Below are positions 9,078 to 18,374 of a DNA stretch of 64,000 nt, in pieces (within the stretch, counting starts at the first letter, position 1; each line of letters opens with the position of its first letter). The stretch is from Alicyclobacillus herbarius DSM 13609. Lineage in GTDB: Bacteria; Bacillota; Bacilli; Alicyclobacillales; Alicyclobacillaceae. The stretch is from the NCBI RefSeq assembly GCF_000430585.1, contig NZ_AUMH01000008.1:62001-126000 (forward strand). Direction: 5' to 3'. A program made the position numbers and the translations under genes. The notes beneath the pieces are model-generated. The model searched no databases and was not told the origin of the DNA. It saw only the letters and a list, made by a program, of their open reading frames with translations.

Positions 9078-9776
9078 GTGGAGAGGACGAAGCTGGCCCG
9101 CGAGGAGATTGAACGCCTGGCAGAGGAATTCGAGAACGCTCCGGCTGAAGACATTCTACGCGAAGCGGTGCGGTTGGTTGATGGTCTGACGTTTGCATGC
9201 AGCTTTGGCGCTGAGGACATGGTGCTGCTGGACATGTTGATGAATATCCATCCGAACGCTTCGGTGTTTTACCTGGACACGGACGTTTTGTTTCCAGAAA
9301 CCTATGAACTGGTGGAACGCGCTAAAGCGCGCTACGGCATTCCCAACCTGCACCAGGTGCGGGCTAAGCTGACGCTGGCGGAGCAAGCAGAGCAGTACGG
9401 GGACGAACTCTGGAAGCGAGATCCCGACCAGTGCTGCGCTTTGCGCAAGGTGCAGCCGCTGACGGAGTGGCTGGCAGGACACGAAGGCTGGATAACCGGC
9501 ATCCGTCGTGAACAGGCCCCTACACGCCGGAACGCAAAGACGTTTGAATGGGACAAGAAGTTTGGTCTGGTCAAGGTGAACCCTTTGGTGCGCTGGACGA
9601 ACGATGAGGTTTGGGATTATATCAAGGCACACGATGTCCCCTACAACCCACTTCATGACCAAGGCTATCCGAGCATCGGATGTTTCCACTGCACGCGCCC
9701 AGTGGCTCCAGGAGAAGACCCGCGCAGTGGCCGTTGGGCTGGATTCGCCAAAACGGAGTGCGGCCTGCACAAGTAA
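9078..9776 (+). CDS. cysH: APS reductase (CysH family, iron-sulfur type)
   Basis: The product reduces adenylyl sulfate to sulfite with thioredoxin. The 232-residue protein has the PP-loop region FACSFGAEDMVLLDML and the two cysteine pairs of the Fe4S4 class: CCALRK in the middle and CFHC in the C-terminal segment with TRPVAPGEDPRSGRW, ending KTECGLH. Enzymes with CC...CxxC act on APS rather than PAPS, and no APS kinase (cysC) occurs in the operon, which agrees. The start GTG at 9078 follows AGAGGTG; the frame is open from TTG 9030 but that lies inside the likely operator. Confidence 0.93.
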   Translation: MERTKLAREEIERLAEEFENAPAEDILREAVRLVDGLTFACSFGAEDMVLLDMLMNIHPNASVFYLDTDVLFPETYELVERAKARYGIPNLHQVRAKLTLAEQAEQYGDELWKRDPDQCCALRKVQPLTEWLAGHEGWITGIRREQAPTRRNAKTFEWDKKFGLVKVNPLVRWTNDEVWDYIKAHDVPYNPLHDQGYPSIGCFHCTRPVAPGEDPRSGRWAGFAKTECGLHK

Positions 9777-9861
9777 CGGGTATGGGCTTGGCGCGTGGAC
9801 GCCGCGCAAAGTTTGGTCCGCCCGGACCCACCGGCACGAGAAGAGAGCGGAGTGATTCCGA

Positions 9862-10638
9862 ATGGACCTGCGAGTGTCCATCGGCGGCTTCGTGGTCGGC
9901 GCCCTGATTGGCCTGACCGGGATGGGCGGCGGTTCCATCATGACGCCGATGCTGATTTTTCTGTTTAACATTCATCCAACGACCGCGGTGGGTACTGACC
10001 TTTTGTACGCATCCATCACGAAACTTGTTGGAGCGATTCAGCACATTCGCCAACGCACGGTAGACTTCACCGTCGTGATGTATTTGGCGTTGGGCAGTGT
10101 GCCAGGGGCGGCCCTCGGGTCCCTCGGTATCGGATGGATGGAACACCATCTCAATGCGGCGGCACTGGATTTATGGATGAGCCGCATTCTCGGTGGGGTC
10201 TACATCCTTGCGATTGCCGCGATGCTTTGGCGCTGGTGGCGGTCGCGGCATGCTGATGCCCATAAGGTGCAGGTGGGTGCCAGGCCACCGGCCGCCCGTT
10301 TAGTGGTGTTGGGACTGGTGGCCGGAACCATCGTGGGCGCCACGTCGATTGGCAGCGGATCCATCTTGGTTGCGATGTTAGGGCTGTTGTATCCGATGGC
10401 TGCGGCAAGAATGGTCGGTACCGATGTGGTGCAGGGTGTATTGGTGACCGCAGTGGCTGCGCTGGTTCACTTTGCCTTTGGCAACGTGGATTTGGGCCTG
10501 GCGGCGAGCATTCTCATCGGTTCTATCCCGGGTATCCTGCTGGGTAGCCGGCTGACGGCCCGGCTACCCGAAAAGGCGATTCAGGCTGCGCTTTTGATGA
10601 TGCTCGGTTGGTCGAGCTGGAACTTATTAATGAAATAG
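9862..10638 (+). CDS. TauE/SafE-family permease
   Basis: A 258-residue membrane protein with about eight hydrophobic segments in two related halves: GLTGMGGGSIMTPMLIF near residue 18 and GATSIGSGSILVAMLGL near 153, the duplicated TauE/SafE signature. The family moves sulfite, sulfoacetate and other sulfur anions. Its place between cysH and sat, with no CysP, CysZ or ABC sulfate permease in the operon, makes it the candidate sulfate (or sulfite) transporter here; direction of transport cannot be told from sequence. Start ATG at 9862 after GAGCGGAGTGATTCCGA. Confidence 0.88.
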   Translation: MDLRVSIGGFVVGALIGLTGMGGGSIMTPMLIFLFNIHPTTAVGTDLLYASITKLVGAIQHIRQRTVDFTVVMYLALGSVPGAALGSLGIGWMEHHLNAAALDLWMSRILGGVYILAIAAMLWRWWRSRHADAHKVQVGARPPAARLVVLGLVAGTIVGATSIGSGSILVAMLGLLYPMAAARMVGTDVVQGVLVTAVAALVHFAFGNVDLGLAASILIGSIPGILLGSRLTARLPEKAIQAALLMMLGWSSWNLLMK

Positions 10639-10662
10639 AAAATGGAGTTTGGGAGGTACATC

Positions 10663-11844
10663 ATGTCGGAGTTGATTGCAGCGCACGGCGGACAACTGGT
10701 GGATCGGCGGTTGACCGGGGAGGAACGCGAGGCCCAACTAGCCAAGGCGGCCACGCTGCCCAAAATTCCGATCAATAGCTGGGCGCTGTCTGACCTTGAA
10801 ATGATTGGCATTGGTGTCTTTTCTCCGCTCACGGGATTTGTCGGTGAGCGGGATTGGGCGAGCATTCTGGACACGATGCGGCTCGTGGACGGAACGGTCT
10901 GGACCATTCCCATTACCCTCGCGGTTCCCGAGTCGGTAGCGCTGTCTTTAAAGATTGGCCAGGAGGCCGCACTGGTGGGGGAAGATGGGGTCATCTACGG
11001 TACGATTGAGGTGACCGAGGTCTACCAGCCGGATAAGCAGTGGGAGGCCGAGGCGGTCTACCGGACTACGGACGAGGCGCACCCGGGAGTGCGGAAACTG
11101 TACGAGCGGGATGACTTCTATGTAGCGGGGCCTATCAAGCTTCTCAACCGGAAACGGCCGACCGAGTTTGCGGAATATTATTTAGACCCGCAAGAGACGC
11201 GCGCGGCTTTTGAGCGCTTGGGCTGGCGGACCGTAGTCGGGTTTCAAACCCGCAACCCAGTTCACCGCGCGCATGAGTATATTCAAAAGTGTGCCTTGGA
11301 AATCGTCGATGGTCTATTCCTAAACCCGCTCGTCGGGGAGACGAAGGCGGATGATATTCCGGCCGATGTGCGGATGCGCAGCTACCGTGTACTGCTTGAT
11401 ACGTACTATCCCAAAGACCGGGTGTTTTTTGCGGTATACCCAGCGGCCATGCGCTACGCAGGGCCGCGCGAAGCAGTGTTGCACGCCATGGTGCGGAAAA
11501 ACTTCGGTTGCACCCACTTTATTGTTGGGCGCGATCACGCCGGGGTTGGCAACTACTACGGCACCTACGATTCGCAGAAGATTTTCAGCAACTTCTCGCC
11601 CGAGGAATTGGGCATTACGCCACTTTTCTTTGAACACAGTTTCTATTGTGTCAAGTGCGACGGGATGGCTTCGACCAAGACCTGCCCGCACGGGCCGGAG
11701 GACCGCATCATGCTCTCGGGTACGAAGGTTCGACAGATTCTGCGCAGTGGCGAGCGGCCCTCGCCGAAATTTACGCGCCCGGAAGTGGCGGATGTGTTGA
11801 TTGAAGGACTGGCTGAACTCGAGAGGAGTTCGGTGTCTCGTTAA
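10663..11844 (+). CDS. sat: Sulfate adenylyltransferase (ATP sulfurylase)
   Basis: Activates sulfate with ATP to give APS, the substrate of CysH. The 393-residue product is of the single-subunit PUA-domain type, with the nucleotide-binding [12 protein letters not shown] motif near residue 190 and GRDHAGVG near 290. A C-terminal cluster with [15 protein letters not shown] is also typical of bacterial enzymes. No APS-kinase domain is fused. The start ATG at 10663 has GGGAGG seven nt upstream; the gene begins 24 nt after the permease stop. Confidence 0.96.
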   Translation: MSELIAAHGGQLVDRRLTGEEREAQLAKAATLPKIPINSWALSDLEMIGIGVFSPLTGFVGERDWASILDTMRLVDGTVWTIPITLAVPESVALSLKIGQEAALVGEDGVIYGTIEVTEVYQPDKQWEAEAVYRTTDEAHPGVRKLYERDDFYVAGPIKLLNRKRPTEFAEYYLDPQETRAAFERLGWRTVVGFQTRNPVHRAHEYIQKCALEIVDGLFLNPLVGETKADDIPADVRMRSYRVLLDTYYPKDRVFFAVYPAAMRYAGPREAVLHAMVRKNFGCTHFIVGRDHAGVGNYYGTYDSQKIFSNFSPEELGITPLFFEHSFYCVKCDGMASTKTCPHGPEDRIMLSGTKVRQILRSGERPSPKFTRPEVADVLIEGLAELERSSVSR

Positions 11845-11877
11845 GCCGAGAATGGCCATTGGGGGTGGAGAGCCAAG

Positions 11878-13698
11878 ATGAGTGATACGCAGAAAGAGTT
11901 GCGGGCGGAGCCGCGAGAGAGCAAGATTGAGGTCATCAAGCGCGACAGTAACCACCTGCGCGGAACCATCGCAGAGGCGTTAAAGGACGGGAAGACCTCC
12001 TTCTCGGAAGAGAACGTTCAGGTTCTTAAGTTTCACGGGGTCTACCAACAGGACGACCGGGATTTGCGTAAGCAATTGAAAAAAGAGGGGAAAGACCGCC
12101 ACTACATGCTGATGCTGCGGGCACGCATCCCGGGCGGCAAGCTGACGGCAGATCAATACCTGCGCTTTGATGAATTGGCGGACGAATACGGGAATGGAAC
12201 CCTGCGCATCACCACCCGTCAGACGTTTCAAATGCACGGGGTGTTGAAGGCCAACCTGAAGGAGACCATCCGTACCCTGAACGAGGCCCTGATTACCACG
12301 CTTGGGGGATGCGGGGACCAGGTACGCAACATCACCAGCTGTCCAGAGCCCCGGAACGACGCGGTCGCCCGTCAGCTGCGGCAAGATCAGTTGAAGTTGG
12401 TCGCGCGGTTTGGAGCCAAGACGAAGGCGTACCATGAGATCTGGCTCGACGGCCAGGAGGTTACCCCCAACTACGGCGGAGATGCCAATTCAGAGCTGGA
12501 GCAGGCGGTGGTGTCGGGGCTGCGACCGGAAGCGGGGAATCCAGACCGCAGCGACTCGGAGGAACCATTGTTCGGCCGCACCTACATGCCGCGCAAGTTT
12601 AAGATTGGCCTGACCTATGAAGGAGACAACTGCTGCGACGTCTACTCCAATGACATCGGTTTGGTCGCGCATGCAGAGGGTGATACGCTGGTCGGCTATA
12701 CGGTGCTCATCGGCGGCGGAATGGGACGCACCGCCGGCGATGCTAAAACGTACCCCAGGGCGGCCACCCCGTTTGCGTTTGTCACCCGGGACGAGCTGGT
12801 GGAGGTCTGCGAAGCGATTCTCACGGTGCAGCGGGATTATGGAAACCGCGAAAACCGCCGCTTTGCCCGGATGAAGTACTTGATTGACGAACGCGGGCTC
12901 GACTGGTTCCAGAATGAGGTGGAATCGCGCATCGGGCGCAGCCTGAATCCGCCCCGGCCCTTGGTTTGGCATTCGGCGGAGGATCATCTCGGCTGGCGGG
13001 AGTACGGCGATAAGGCGTACTTGGGCGTGTACATCGAAAACGGCCGCCTCCTCGATAAAGAGGGTCTTAAGCTGCGCACCGTGTTGCGTGAAATTGTGTC
13101 CGAATACCGGCCCATGATTCACCTGACCACGCAGCAAAACCTGATTTTGTCCGATTTGCCCCTGGATGCCCGGAAAGATATTGAGTCGCGCCTGCGCGCG
13201 GCCGGGGTTCAGCTGGTGCAGGATATGCCGAAAACCCGGCTGTTGGCCATGGCCTGTCCCGCGCTGCCGACTTGTGGGCTAGCGATTGCGGAGTCGGAAC
13301 GCGCCCTGCCTGGGGTCCTGCCGAAGTTCGAGGCGCTGTTTGCCGAGTACGGCCTGGAAAACGAGCCGATTTCCATCCGCATGACCGGGTGCCCCAATGG
13401 CTGTGCCCGTCCGTACCTCGCGGACATCGGATTTGTCGGTCGCGCCCTCGGTAAGTATGACGTCTTCCTTGGCGCCGACTCCCTCGGCACGCGTGTCAAC
13501 CGGCGGTTCTTGGAGATGATTCCGCTCGACGGGTTGGTGGACGCGGTGCGCCCGTTGATTGCGGCGTATGCGAAGGAGCGGAAGAACGGAGAACGGTTTG
13601 GTGACTATTGTGAACGAGTCGGCTTTGAATATCTGCACCAGGTGCGGGAACGCGCCTTGGAGGCGAAGACCGCCGACGGAACCCCGGCAGGGGTATGA
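11878..13698 (+). CDS. cysI: Sulfite reductase hemoprotein (CysI type)
   Basis: Six-electron reduction of sulfite to sulfide. The 606-residue product has two ferredoxin-like half domains and TTRQTFQMHG. The siroheme/Fe4S4 cysteines lie in CPALPTCGLAIAE and MTGCPNGCARPY near residues 460-510. This matches the CysI/NirA family rather than dissimilatory enzymes. No CysJ flavoprotein is encoded nearby, so the electron donor (ferredoxin or a distant CysJ) is open. ATG at 11878 follows GGGGGTGGAGAGCCAAG. Siroheme genes directly follow. Confidence 0.93.
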   Translation: MSDTQKELRAEPRESKIEVIKRDSNHLRGTIAEALKDGKTSFSEENVQVLKFHGVYQQDDRDLRKQLKKEGKDRHYMLMLRARIPGGKLTADQYLRFDELADEYGNGTLRITTRQTFQMHGVLKANLKETIRTLNEALITTLGGCGDQVRNITSCPEPRNDAVARQLRQDQLKLVARFGAKTKAYHEIWLDGQEVTPNYGGDANSELEQAVVSGLRPEAGNPDRSDSEEPLFGRTYMPRKFKIGLTYEGDNCCDVYSNDIGLVAHAEGDTLVGYTVLIGGGMGRTAGDAKTYPRAATPFAFVTRDELVEVCEAILTVQRDYGNRENRRFARMKYLIDERGLDWFQNEVESRIGRSLNPPRPLVWHSAEDHLGWREYGDKAYLGVYIENGRLLDKEGLKLRTVLREIVSEYRPMIHLTTQQNLILSDLPLDARKDIESRLRAAGVQLVQDMPKTRLLAMACPALPTCGLAIAESERALPGVLPKFEALFAEYGLENEPISIRMTGCPNGCARPYLADIGFVGRALGKYDVFLGADSLGTRVNRRFLEMIPLDGLVDAVRPLIAAYAKERKNGERFGDYCERVGFEYLHQVRERALEAKTADGTPAGV

Positions 13699-13728
13699 CA
13701 CGGCTTGAAACCATCGGGAGGCGAGGGA

Positions 13729-14985
13729 ATGCACGCACCAGGTGTTGGCAAAGTCTATCTGGTCGGTGCGGGGCCGGGCGCTGCCGGCCTTATCACCGTC
13801 CGCGCCCGGCGCCTCCTGGAGCGGGCTGATGCCGTTGTCTATGACCGGCTCTTGTCTCCGCGCCTGTTGGCTTGGACCCGCCCGGATTGCCGCTGCATCT
13901 ACGTGGGCAAGCAGGCCAGTTTGCACACCTTGCCGCAGCCGGAAATCCAGCGTTTGCTCATTGACCTGGCCATGCAGGGGTTGACGGTGGTGCGCCTCAA
14001 AGGGGGCGATCCGTTCGTCTTTGGCCGCGGGGGTGAGGAGGCGTTAGCCCTTTCGGCGGCCGGGATCGACTGGGAGGTGGTGCCGGGCGTTACCTCCGCC
14101 GTTTCAGTCCCTGCGTATGCCGGCATCCCAGTTACGCACCGCCATCGTGCCCGTGGGTTCGTGGTGGAGACGGGACACCGCGGCGAGCCGCAGCGTGGCG
14201 AGTCCCAGTGTGGGGCGCCGAGGCCTGTTCCGGGGGACGAAGCCGCGGTATCGCTCGCGGAGAGCGCAACGGATGCGTCTGCGGACCCCACGCTTACGCA
14301 GGTGGTGCTTATGGGCGTAGGCCACTTGGCCGAGCGTGTAGCGCACTGGCGCCGCCAGGGGTGGCCGGAGGACACGCCCGTGGCTGTGGTCAGCTGGGGG
14401 ACGCGCGCGTGGCAACAGGTAATTGAGACCACGCTGAGCGATGTGGTCGATGAAGTGCGGCGGAAAGGCATCGGCGCGCCAGCGGTGATTGTGCTCGGTG
14501 CGACGGTCGACTTGCGTGCCCAGCTCTCGTGGGTCGAGAAGCTGCCCTTGTTTGGTCGGCGCCTATTGGTAGTGGCCGAGACGCGTGCAGAGGCCACGGC
14601 GCGTGCGGACGAGTTGGAAGATCTGGGCGCCGAGGTCTATGAGGTCTCCCTACAGCACTTGCCGGCACAGCCTTCCACCGTCATGGGCGACGGACAGCGG
14701 AAAGAGGGTGCCGAAGTTCAGCACGGGGTTTGGGAGGCGGTGGCCCGGGAGGTGGCCGAACATCCATTTGACGCCATCTGGATGGAATCTGCCGCATGTG
14801 GTCCTGCACTCCACATGTTGGGTGAGCGGGTGCAGGGGGTCCCACGTCTCGCCATGCGTAGACATGAGGTCTGGTCGGACACTTCGGGCCGGCCCATTGC
14901 CGTATGTGAGAATGGCCTGGCGGTCGCTGAGTTCCTGCAGGCAAAAGGTGTCGTCGGGGGGCGAGCCAACCATGTCGATTCCTGA
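13729..14985 (+). CDS. Uroporphyrinogen-III methyltransferase fused to HemD-like remnant
   Basis: Residues 1-~260 form the SUMT domain that methylates uroporphyrinogen III to precorrin-2: KVYLVGAGPGAAGLITVRA, VVRLKGGDPFVFGRGGEE, VVPGVTSA and VVLMGVGHL. After THRHRARGFVVETGH the domain carries an unusual ~38-residue low-complexity insertion (GEPQRGESQCGAPRP and on) before TLTQVVLMG. The C-terminal ~150 residues start GRRLLVVAETRAEATARADEL, resembling the opening of uroporphyrinogen-III synthase (HemD), but are short. The ATG at 13729 follows GGGAGGCGAGGGA. No precorrin-2 dehydrogenase is in the operon. Confidence 0.88.
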   Translation: MHAPGVGKVYLVGAGPGAAGLITVRARRLLERADAVVYDRLLSPRLLAWTRPDCRCIYVGKQASLHTLPQPEIQRLLIDLAMQGLTVVRLKGGDPFVFGRGGEEALALSAAGIDWEVVPGVTSAVSVPAYAGIPVTHRHRARGFVVETGHRGEPQRGESQCGAPRPVPGDEAAVSLAESATDASADPTLTQVVLMGVGHLAERVAHWRRQGWPEDTPVAVVSWGTRAWQQVIETTLSDVVDEVRRKGIGAPAVIVLGATVDLRAQLSWVEKLPLFGRRLLVVAETRAEATARADELEDLGAEVYEVSLQHLPAQPSTVMGDGQRKEGAEVQHGVWEAVAREVAEHPFDAIWMESAACGPALHMLGERVQGVPRLAMRRHEVWSDTSGRPIAVCENGLAVAEFLQAKGVVGGRANHVDS

Positions 14986-15862
14986 CGAACGGTCGATCCG
15001 ACACGTGGGCGTGTTACTGGTTGCGCATGGTAGTCGAGATCCGGACGGCGTCGCGGAGGCACTGCAATTCATGGCGGCCATTCGGGAACACCTACGTGAG
15101 AAATCCTGTGATATACCGGTACAGGAATCGTTTCTGGAACTGACCCAACCGGACATCCGTAGCGCGGTGGCTGCTTTGGCAGCCGCTGGGGTGCGGCAGG
15201 TGCTCGTCTGTCCGCTGCTGTTGTTTGCGGCCGCGCACATTCACCGCGATATACCGGCTCAGTTGTCTGCGGCCCGGGCCGCTCTGGAGAACCAGTCATC
15301 AGTCCCCGCGGACCCGGCGCCCGACTCCGGGCACTCGTTGAAGGAACTCGGGCATTTGTCGTTGGAGTTGGAGTTTACGGTGATGCCGGCTGTCGGCGTC
15401 GATGACGAGTTTATGCAGGCGGCTGTGTCACGCATTCAGGAAACGAGGCAGCCTGGGTGTGGCGGCGACGACGCAGCGGCTGTCCTTCTGTCTCGCGGCA
15501 ATCGTGACGAGAACGCGTGGCGGAGTCTGGAACGAGTCGCTGCGGGGGTGCAGGCTCATACCCAGCTCACACGGGTGATTCCAGCTTCCTTAACTGGGCT
15601 GGGCAGTCGCCTGGAGCCGGCTCTGGACGAGGCGCTGGCGAGCGGTGCCCGCCACATCACGGTCATGCCGTATCTGTGGTTCACTGGGGTGCTACTCAAA
15701 TCCCTTCCCGATCGCGTGTCCCAGTGGGGCGCGCAACACCCAGGGTGTGCCGTCCGACTGGCTCGGCACCTGGGTATGGACAGCCGTTTAGTGGCGGTCA
15801 TCGGGGAGCGTATCCTGAGTCATTTGGAAGGGGCCGCCGTCAGCCCAAAAGGGCGTGTCTAG
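14972..15862 (+). CDS. Two-domain sirohydrochlorin chelatase (CbiX/SirB)
   Basis: Inserts iron (or cobalt) into sirohydrochlorin. The 296-residue protein has an N-terminal CbiX domain (VGVLLVAHGSRDPDG, FLELTQPDI, CPLLLFAAAHIHRDIP) and a more diverged second one (AVLLSRGNRDENAW, VMPYLWFTGVLLKSLPDRV). The catalytic histidines are clear in the first half (VAHGS, AAHIHRD) and mostly lost in the second. The ATG at 14972 overlaps the SUMT gene by 14 nt with GGGGGGCGAG ahead. Context (sulfite reductase) favours iron and siroheme over cobalamin. It is the last gene of the sulfate operon. Confidence 0.88.
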   Translation: MSIPDERSIRHVGVLLVAHGSRDPDGVAEALQFMAAIREHLREKSCDIPVQESFLELTQPDIRSAVAALAAAGVRQVLVCPLLLFAAAHIHRDIPAQLSAARAALENQSSVPADPAPDSGHSLKELGHLSLELEFTVMPAVGVDDEFMQAAVSRIQETRQPGCGGDDAAAVLLSRGNRDENAWRSLERVAAGVQAHTQLTRVIPASLTGLGSRLEPALDEALASGARHITVMPYLWFTGVLLKSLPDRVSQWGAQHPGCAVRLARHLGMDSRLVAVIGERILSHLEGAAVSPKGRV

Positions 15863-15885
15863 AGACGGAGATTCGGCATCAACCG

Positions 15886-16110
15886 CTATAAAGCTTGAAT
15901 GAGCGGCTCATCCGGGATACAGCGAACGGGGACAGTGGAAAACGATTGCGCCAGTCGATCCGCCAGCCGCTTCATACCGGTGCTCTCGCTGGCGCTGTGG
16001 CCAAACAGGATGAGGGACCTGGCTACGCCCTGTGCCTGGCGTCCTGTATGTATACCGGAGTCTCGCACTCCGGTCCCTCGCCGGCGATGACTAGGTCGAG
16101 GTGCGGTTGC
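15886..16110 (-). pseudogene. Nif3-family C-terminal remnant
   Basis: On the minus strand, IAGEGPECETPVYIQDA in one frame and ARSLILFGHSASESTGMKRL followed by ADRLAQSF in another join across a frameshift near 16040. Together they match the C-terminal third of Nif3-like dinuclear-metal proteins (GE.xEWET...LGHAxSEExGMK pattern). The last frame ends at a stop at 15886. The N-terminal two thirds are absent. It is a decayed fragment left between two operons. Confidence 0.6.
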
Positions 16111-16215
16111 TGATTGGAATGAACCTTCCGAGAACAATGGCAACTCGGGCTCGACCCCTTTTGGACACGCACATTAATCATCAAACATATTGGAAATAAA
16201 TAGACTGATTCCTGT

Positions 16216-16236
16216 GAGCGGCCGTTGTGGCCGTTC
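16216..16236 (+). terminator. Weak hairpin after the sulfate operon region
   Basis: CGGCC-gttgt-GGCCG, extendable by G-U and A-T pairs to 7 bp, is followed by a pyrimidine-rich run (CTTCCTGTCTT). It could terminate readthrough before prkA. The stem is short and the T-run imperfect. The rest of the 16111-16436 gap shows no clear promoter. Confidence 0.3.
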
Positions 16237-16436
16237 TTCCTGTCTTGACATGTACGCCTGCAGACGATGGAAGTACGATCCGAGGCGGCGGAGGCGAACC
16301 CGGTTCGGACAACCTCTCACAAATCTCCCCCTTCTCCCACGTTTATTCTCGCTCAAAGGTGTGACAATGAATAACAAGGACACGTTGCGGTGATTCCTGA
16401 TTCGGTGAACACCAATTGACAAGGGGGAGAACAACA

Positions 16437-18323
16437 GTGAGTTTGGCCTTGCGATTGAAAGAGTTTAAAGAACGTGAAGAGTCACTTCGGTGGAAAGGCA
16501 CTTTTGAGCAATATTTGGCCATTGTCGAGAAGAATCCGGCGGTCGCTCAAACGGCCCACGCCCGCGTGTACGACATGATTGTCGCGGCTGGCGTCGAGGA
16601 AGTCGACGGTCACAAGAAATATCGTTTCTTCGAGGACGAATTGTTCGGTCTGGATGAGCCCCTGGAGCGGCTGGTTGAAGAATACTTCCACTCGGCGGCT
16701 CGACGCCTCGATGTGCGCAAACGCATCCTGCTGTTGATGGGACCGGTCAGTGGCGGCAAGTCATCCCTCGTAACTCTGTTAAAGCGCGGCTTGGAGGAGT
16801 ATAGCCGTACGGATCGGGGAGCATTGTACGGCATCCAGGGATGCCCCATGCACGAGGAACCCCTGCACCTTATCCCGAACAGGCTTCGCCCCGAGATGGA
16901 AGCGGAACTCGGTGTGCATATTGAAGGCGATCTGTGTCCTGTGTGCCAACTGCGGTTGGAAGAAGAGTTCCACGGAGAGATCCTGCGAATGCCGGTGGAA
17001 CGGATCCTTATCAGCGAAGGAAAGCGGGTCGGCATCGGCACCTTCAGTCCCTCGGATCCGAAGTCTCAGGACATCGCGGATCTCACCGGAAGCATTGATT
17101 TTTCCACCATTGGGGAGTACGGGTCCGAATCGGATCCCCGCGCGTTCCGGTTTGACGGCGAACTGAACAAGGCCAACCGGGGCATCCTTGAGATGCAGGA
17201 GATGCTCAAGATCGACAGTAAATTCTTGTATCACCTGCTCAGTTTGACACAAGAAGGCAACTTCAAAGCCGGCCGCTTCGCTCTTATCAGCGCCGACGAG
17301 TTGGTCATCGCGCATACGAACGAAACGGAGTACCAAGCCTTTATTTCCAACCAGAAGAACGAGGCATTGCATTCCCGGATGGTTGTGATGCCGATTCCGT
17401 ATACGCTCAGCGTCTCGGACGAAGTGAAGATCTATGAGAAGTTGATTCGCCAAAGTGACCTGAAGAATGTTCATCTGGCACCGCACAGCCTGCGCACGGC
17501 GGCGACATTTTCGGTTCTGTCCCGCCTGAAGGAATCCATGAAAGCCGATTTGATGAAGAAATTGAAGCTCTACGATGGGCAGTTCGTGGAAGGCAATGAG
17601 GTCGATGTGAAAGAGTTGCGCAGCGAGCATCCCCTGGAAGGGATGGACGGGATCGATCCTCGCTACGTGATCAATCGTATTTCATCAGCGCTAGTCCGCA
17701 GCGATGCAAAGTGCATCAATGCCCTCGATATTCTGCGCGCGCTCAAGGATGGGCTGGGTCAACATGCGAGCATCTCCAAGGACGACAAAGAAAGACTGCT
17801 CAACTTCATCGCCGCGGCGCGGCAGGAGTACGACGAGATTGTCAAAAAAGAGGTTCAAAAAGCGTTTGTCTACTCCTACGAAGAGTCGGCGCGAGCGCTG
17901 TTCAACAACTATCTCGATAACGTTGAGGCCTATTGCAACAAACAAAAATTGAAGGATCCGATAACGGACGAGGAAGTCGATCCGGACGAACCTTTGATGC
18001 GCTCCATTGAAGAGCAGATTGGCGTGAGTGAAAACGCGAAAACCCAGTTCCGCGAGGAGATTCTGATTCGCATTTCCTCCTACGCCCGGCGCGGCAAGAC
18101 ATTCACGTACGACTCGCACGACCGCTTGAAAGAAGCGATTGAACGCAAGTTATTCACAGATCTGAAGGATGTCGTGAAGATCACGACCAACGCGAAGACA
18201 CCCGACCCCGACCAATTAAAGCGGATCAACCAAGTCCACGAGACGCTAGTGGACAAGCATGGCTACTGCTCCATATGCGCCAACGAGGTATTGAAGTACG
18301 TCGGCAGCCTATTGAACCGATGA
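16437..18323 (+). CDS. prkA: PrkA serine protein kinase / AAA protein
   Basis: The 628-residue product matches PrkA. An AAA-type nucleotide-binding domain has the P-loop GPVSGGKSSLVTLL near residue 100, with GCPMHEEPLHLIP downstream, and a C-terminal kinase-like domain begins after ~residue 400. In Bacillus PrkA is a sporulation-related kinase or protease-like ATPase associated with the spore coat and sigma-K control. GTG at 16437 has AAGGGGGAG before it; the frame is open from TTG 16416, inside the ribosome site. It forms an operon with yhbH and spoVR, a classical conserved trio. Confidence 0.95.
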   Translation: MSLALRLKEFKEREESLRWKGTFEQYLAIVEKNPAVAQTAHARVYDMIVAAGVEEVDGHKKYRFFEDELFGLDEPLERLVEEYFHSAARRLDVRKRILLLMGPVSGGKSSLVTLLKRGLEEYSRTDRGALYGIQGCPMHEEPLHLIPNRLRPEMEAELGVHIEGDLCPVCQLRLEEEFHGEILRMPVERILISEGKRVGIGTFSPSDPKSQDIADLTGSIDFSTIGEYGSESDPRAFRFDGELNKANRGILEMQEMLKIDSKFLYHLLSLTQEGNFKAGRFALISADELVIAHTNETEYQAFISNQKNEALHSRMVVMPIPYTLSVSDEVKIYEKLIRQSDLKNVHLAPHSLRTAATFSVLSRLKESMKADLMKKLKLYDGQFVEGNEVDVKELRSEHPLEGMDGIDPRYVINRISSALVRSDAKCINALDILRALKDGLGQHASISKDDKERLLNFIAAARQEYDEIVKKEVQKAFVYSYEESARALFNNYLDNVEAYCNKQKLKDPITDEEVDPDEPLMRSIEEQIGVSENAKTQFREEILIRISSYARRGKTFTYDSHDRLKEAIERKLFTDLKDVVKITTNAKTPDPDQLKRINQVHETLVDKHGYCSICANEVLKYVGSLLNR

Positions 18324-18374
18324 TGCACATGCGAGCGAAACTGCATCATCCAGGGACTGAGGAGGGAACCATGG

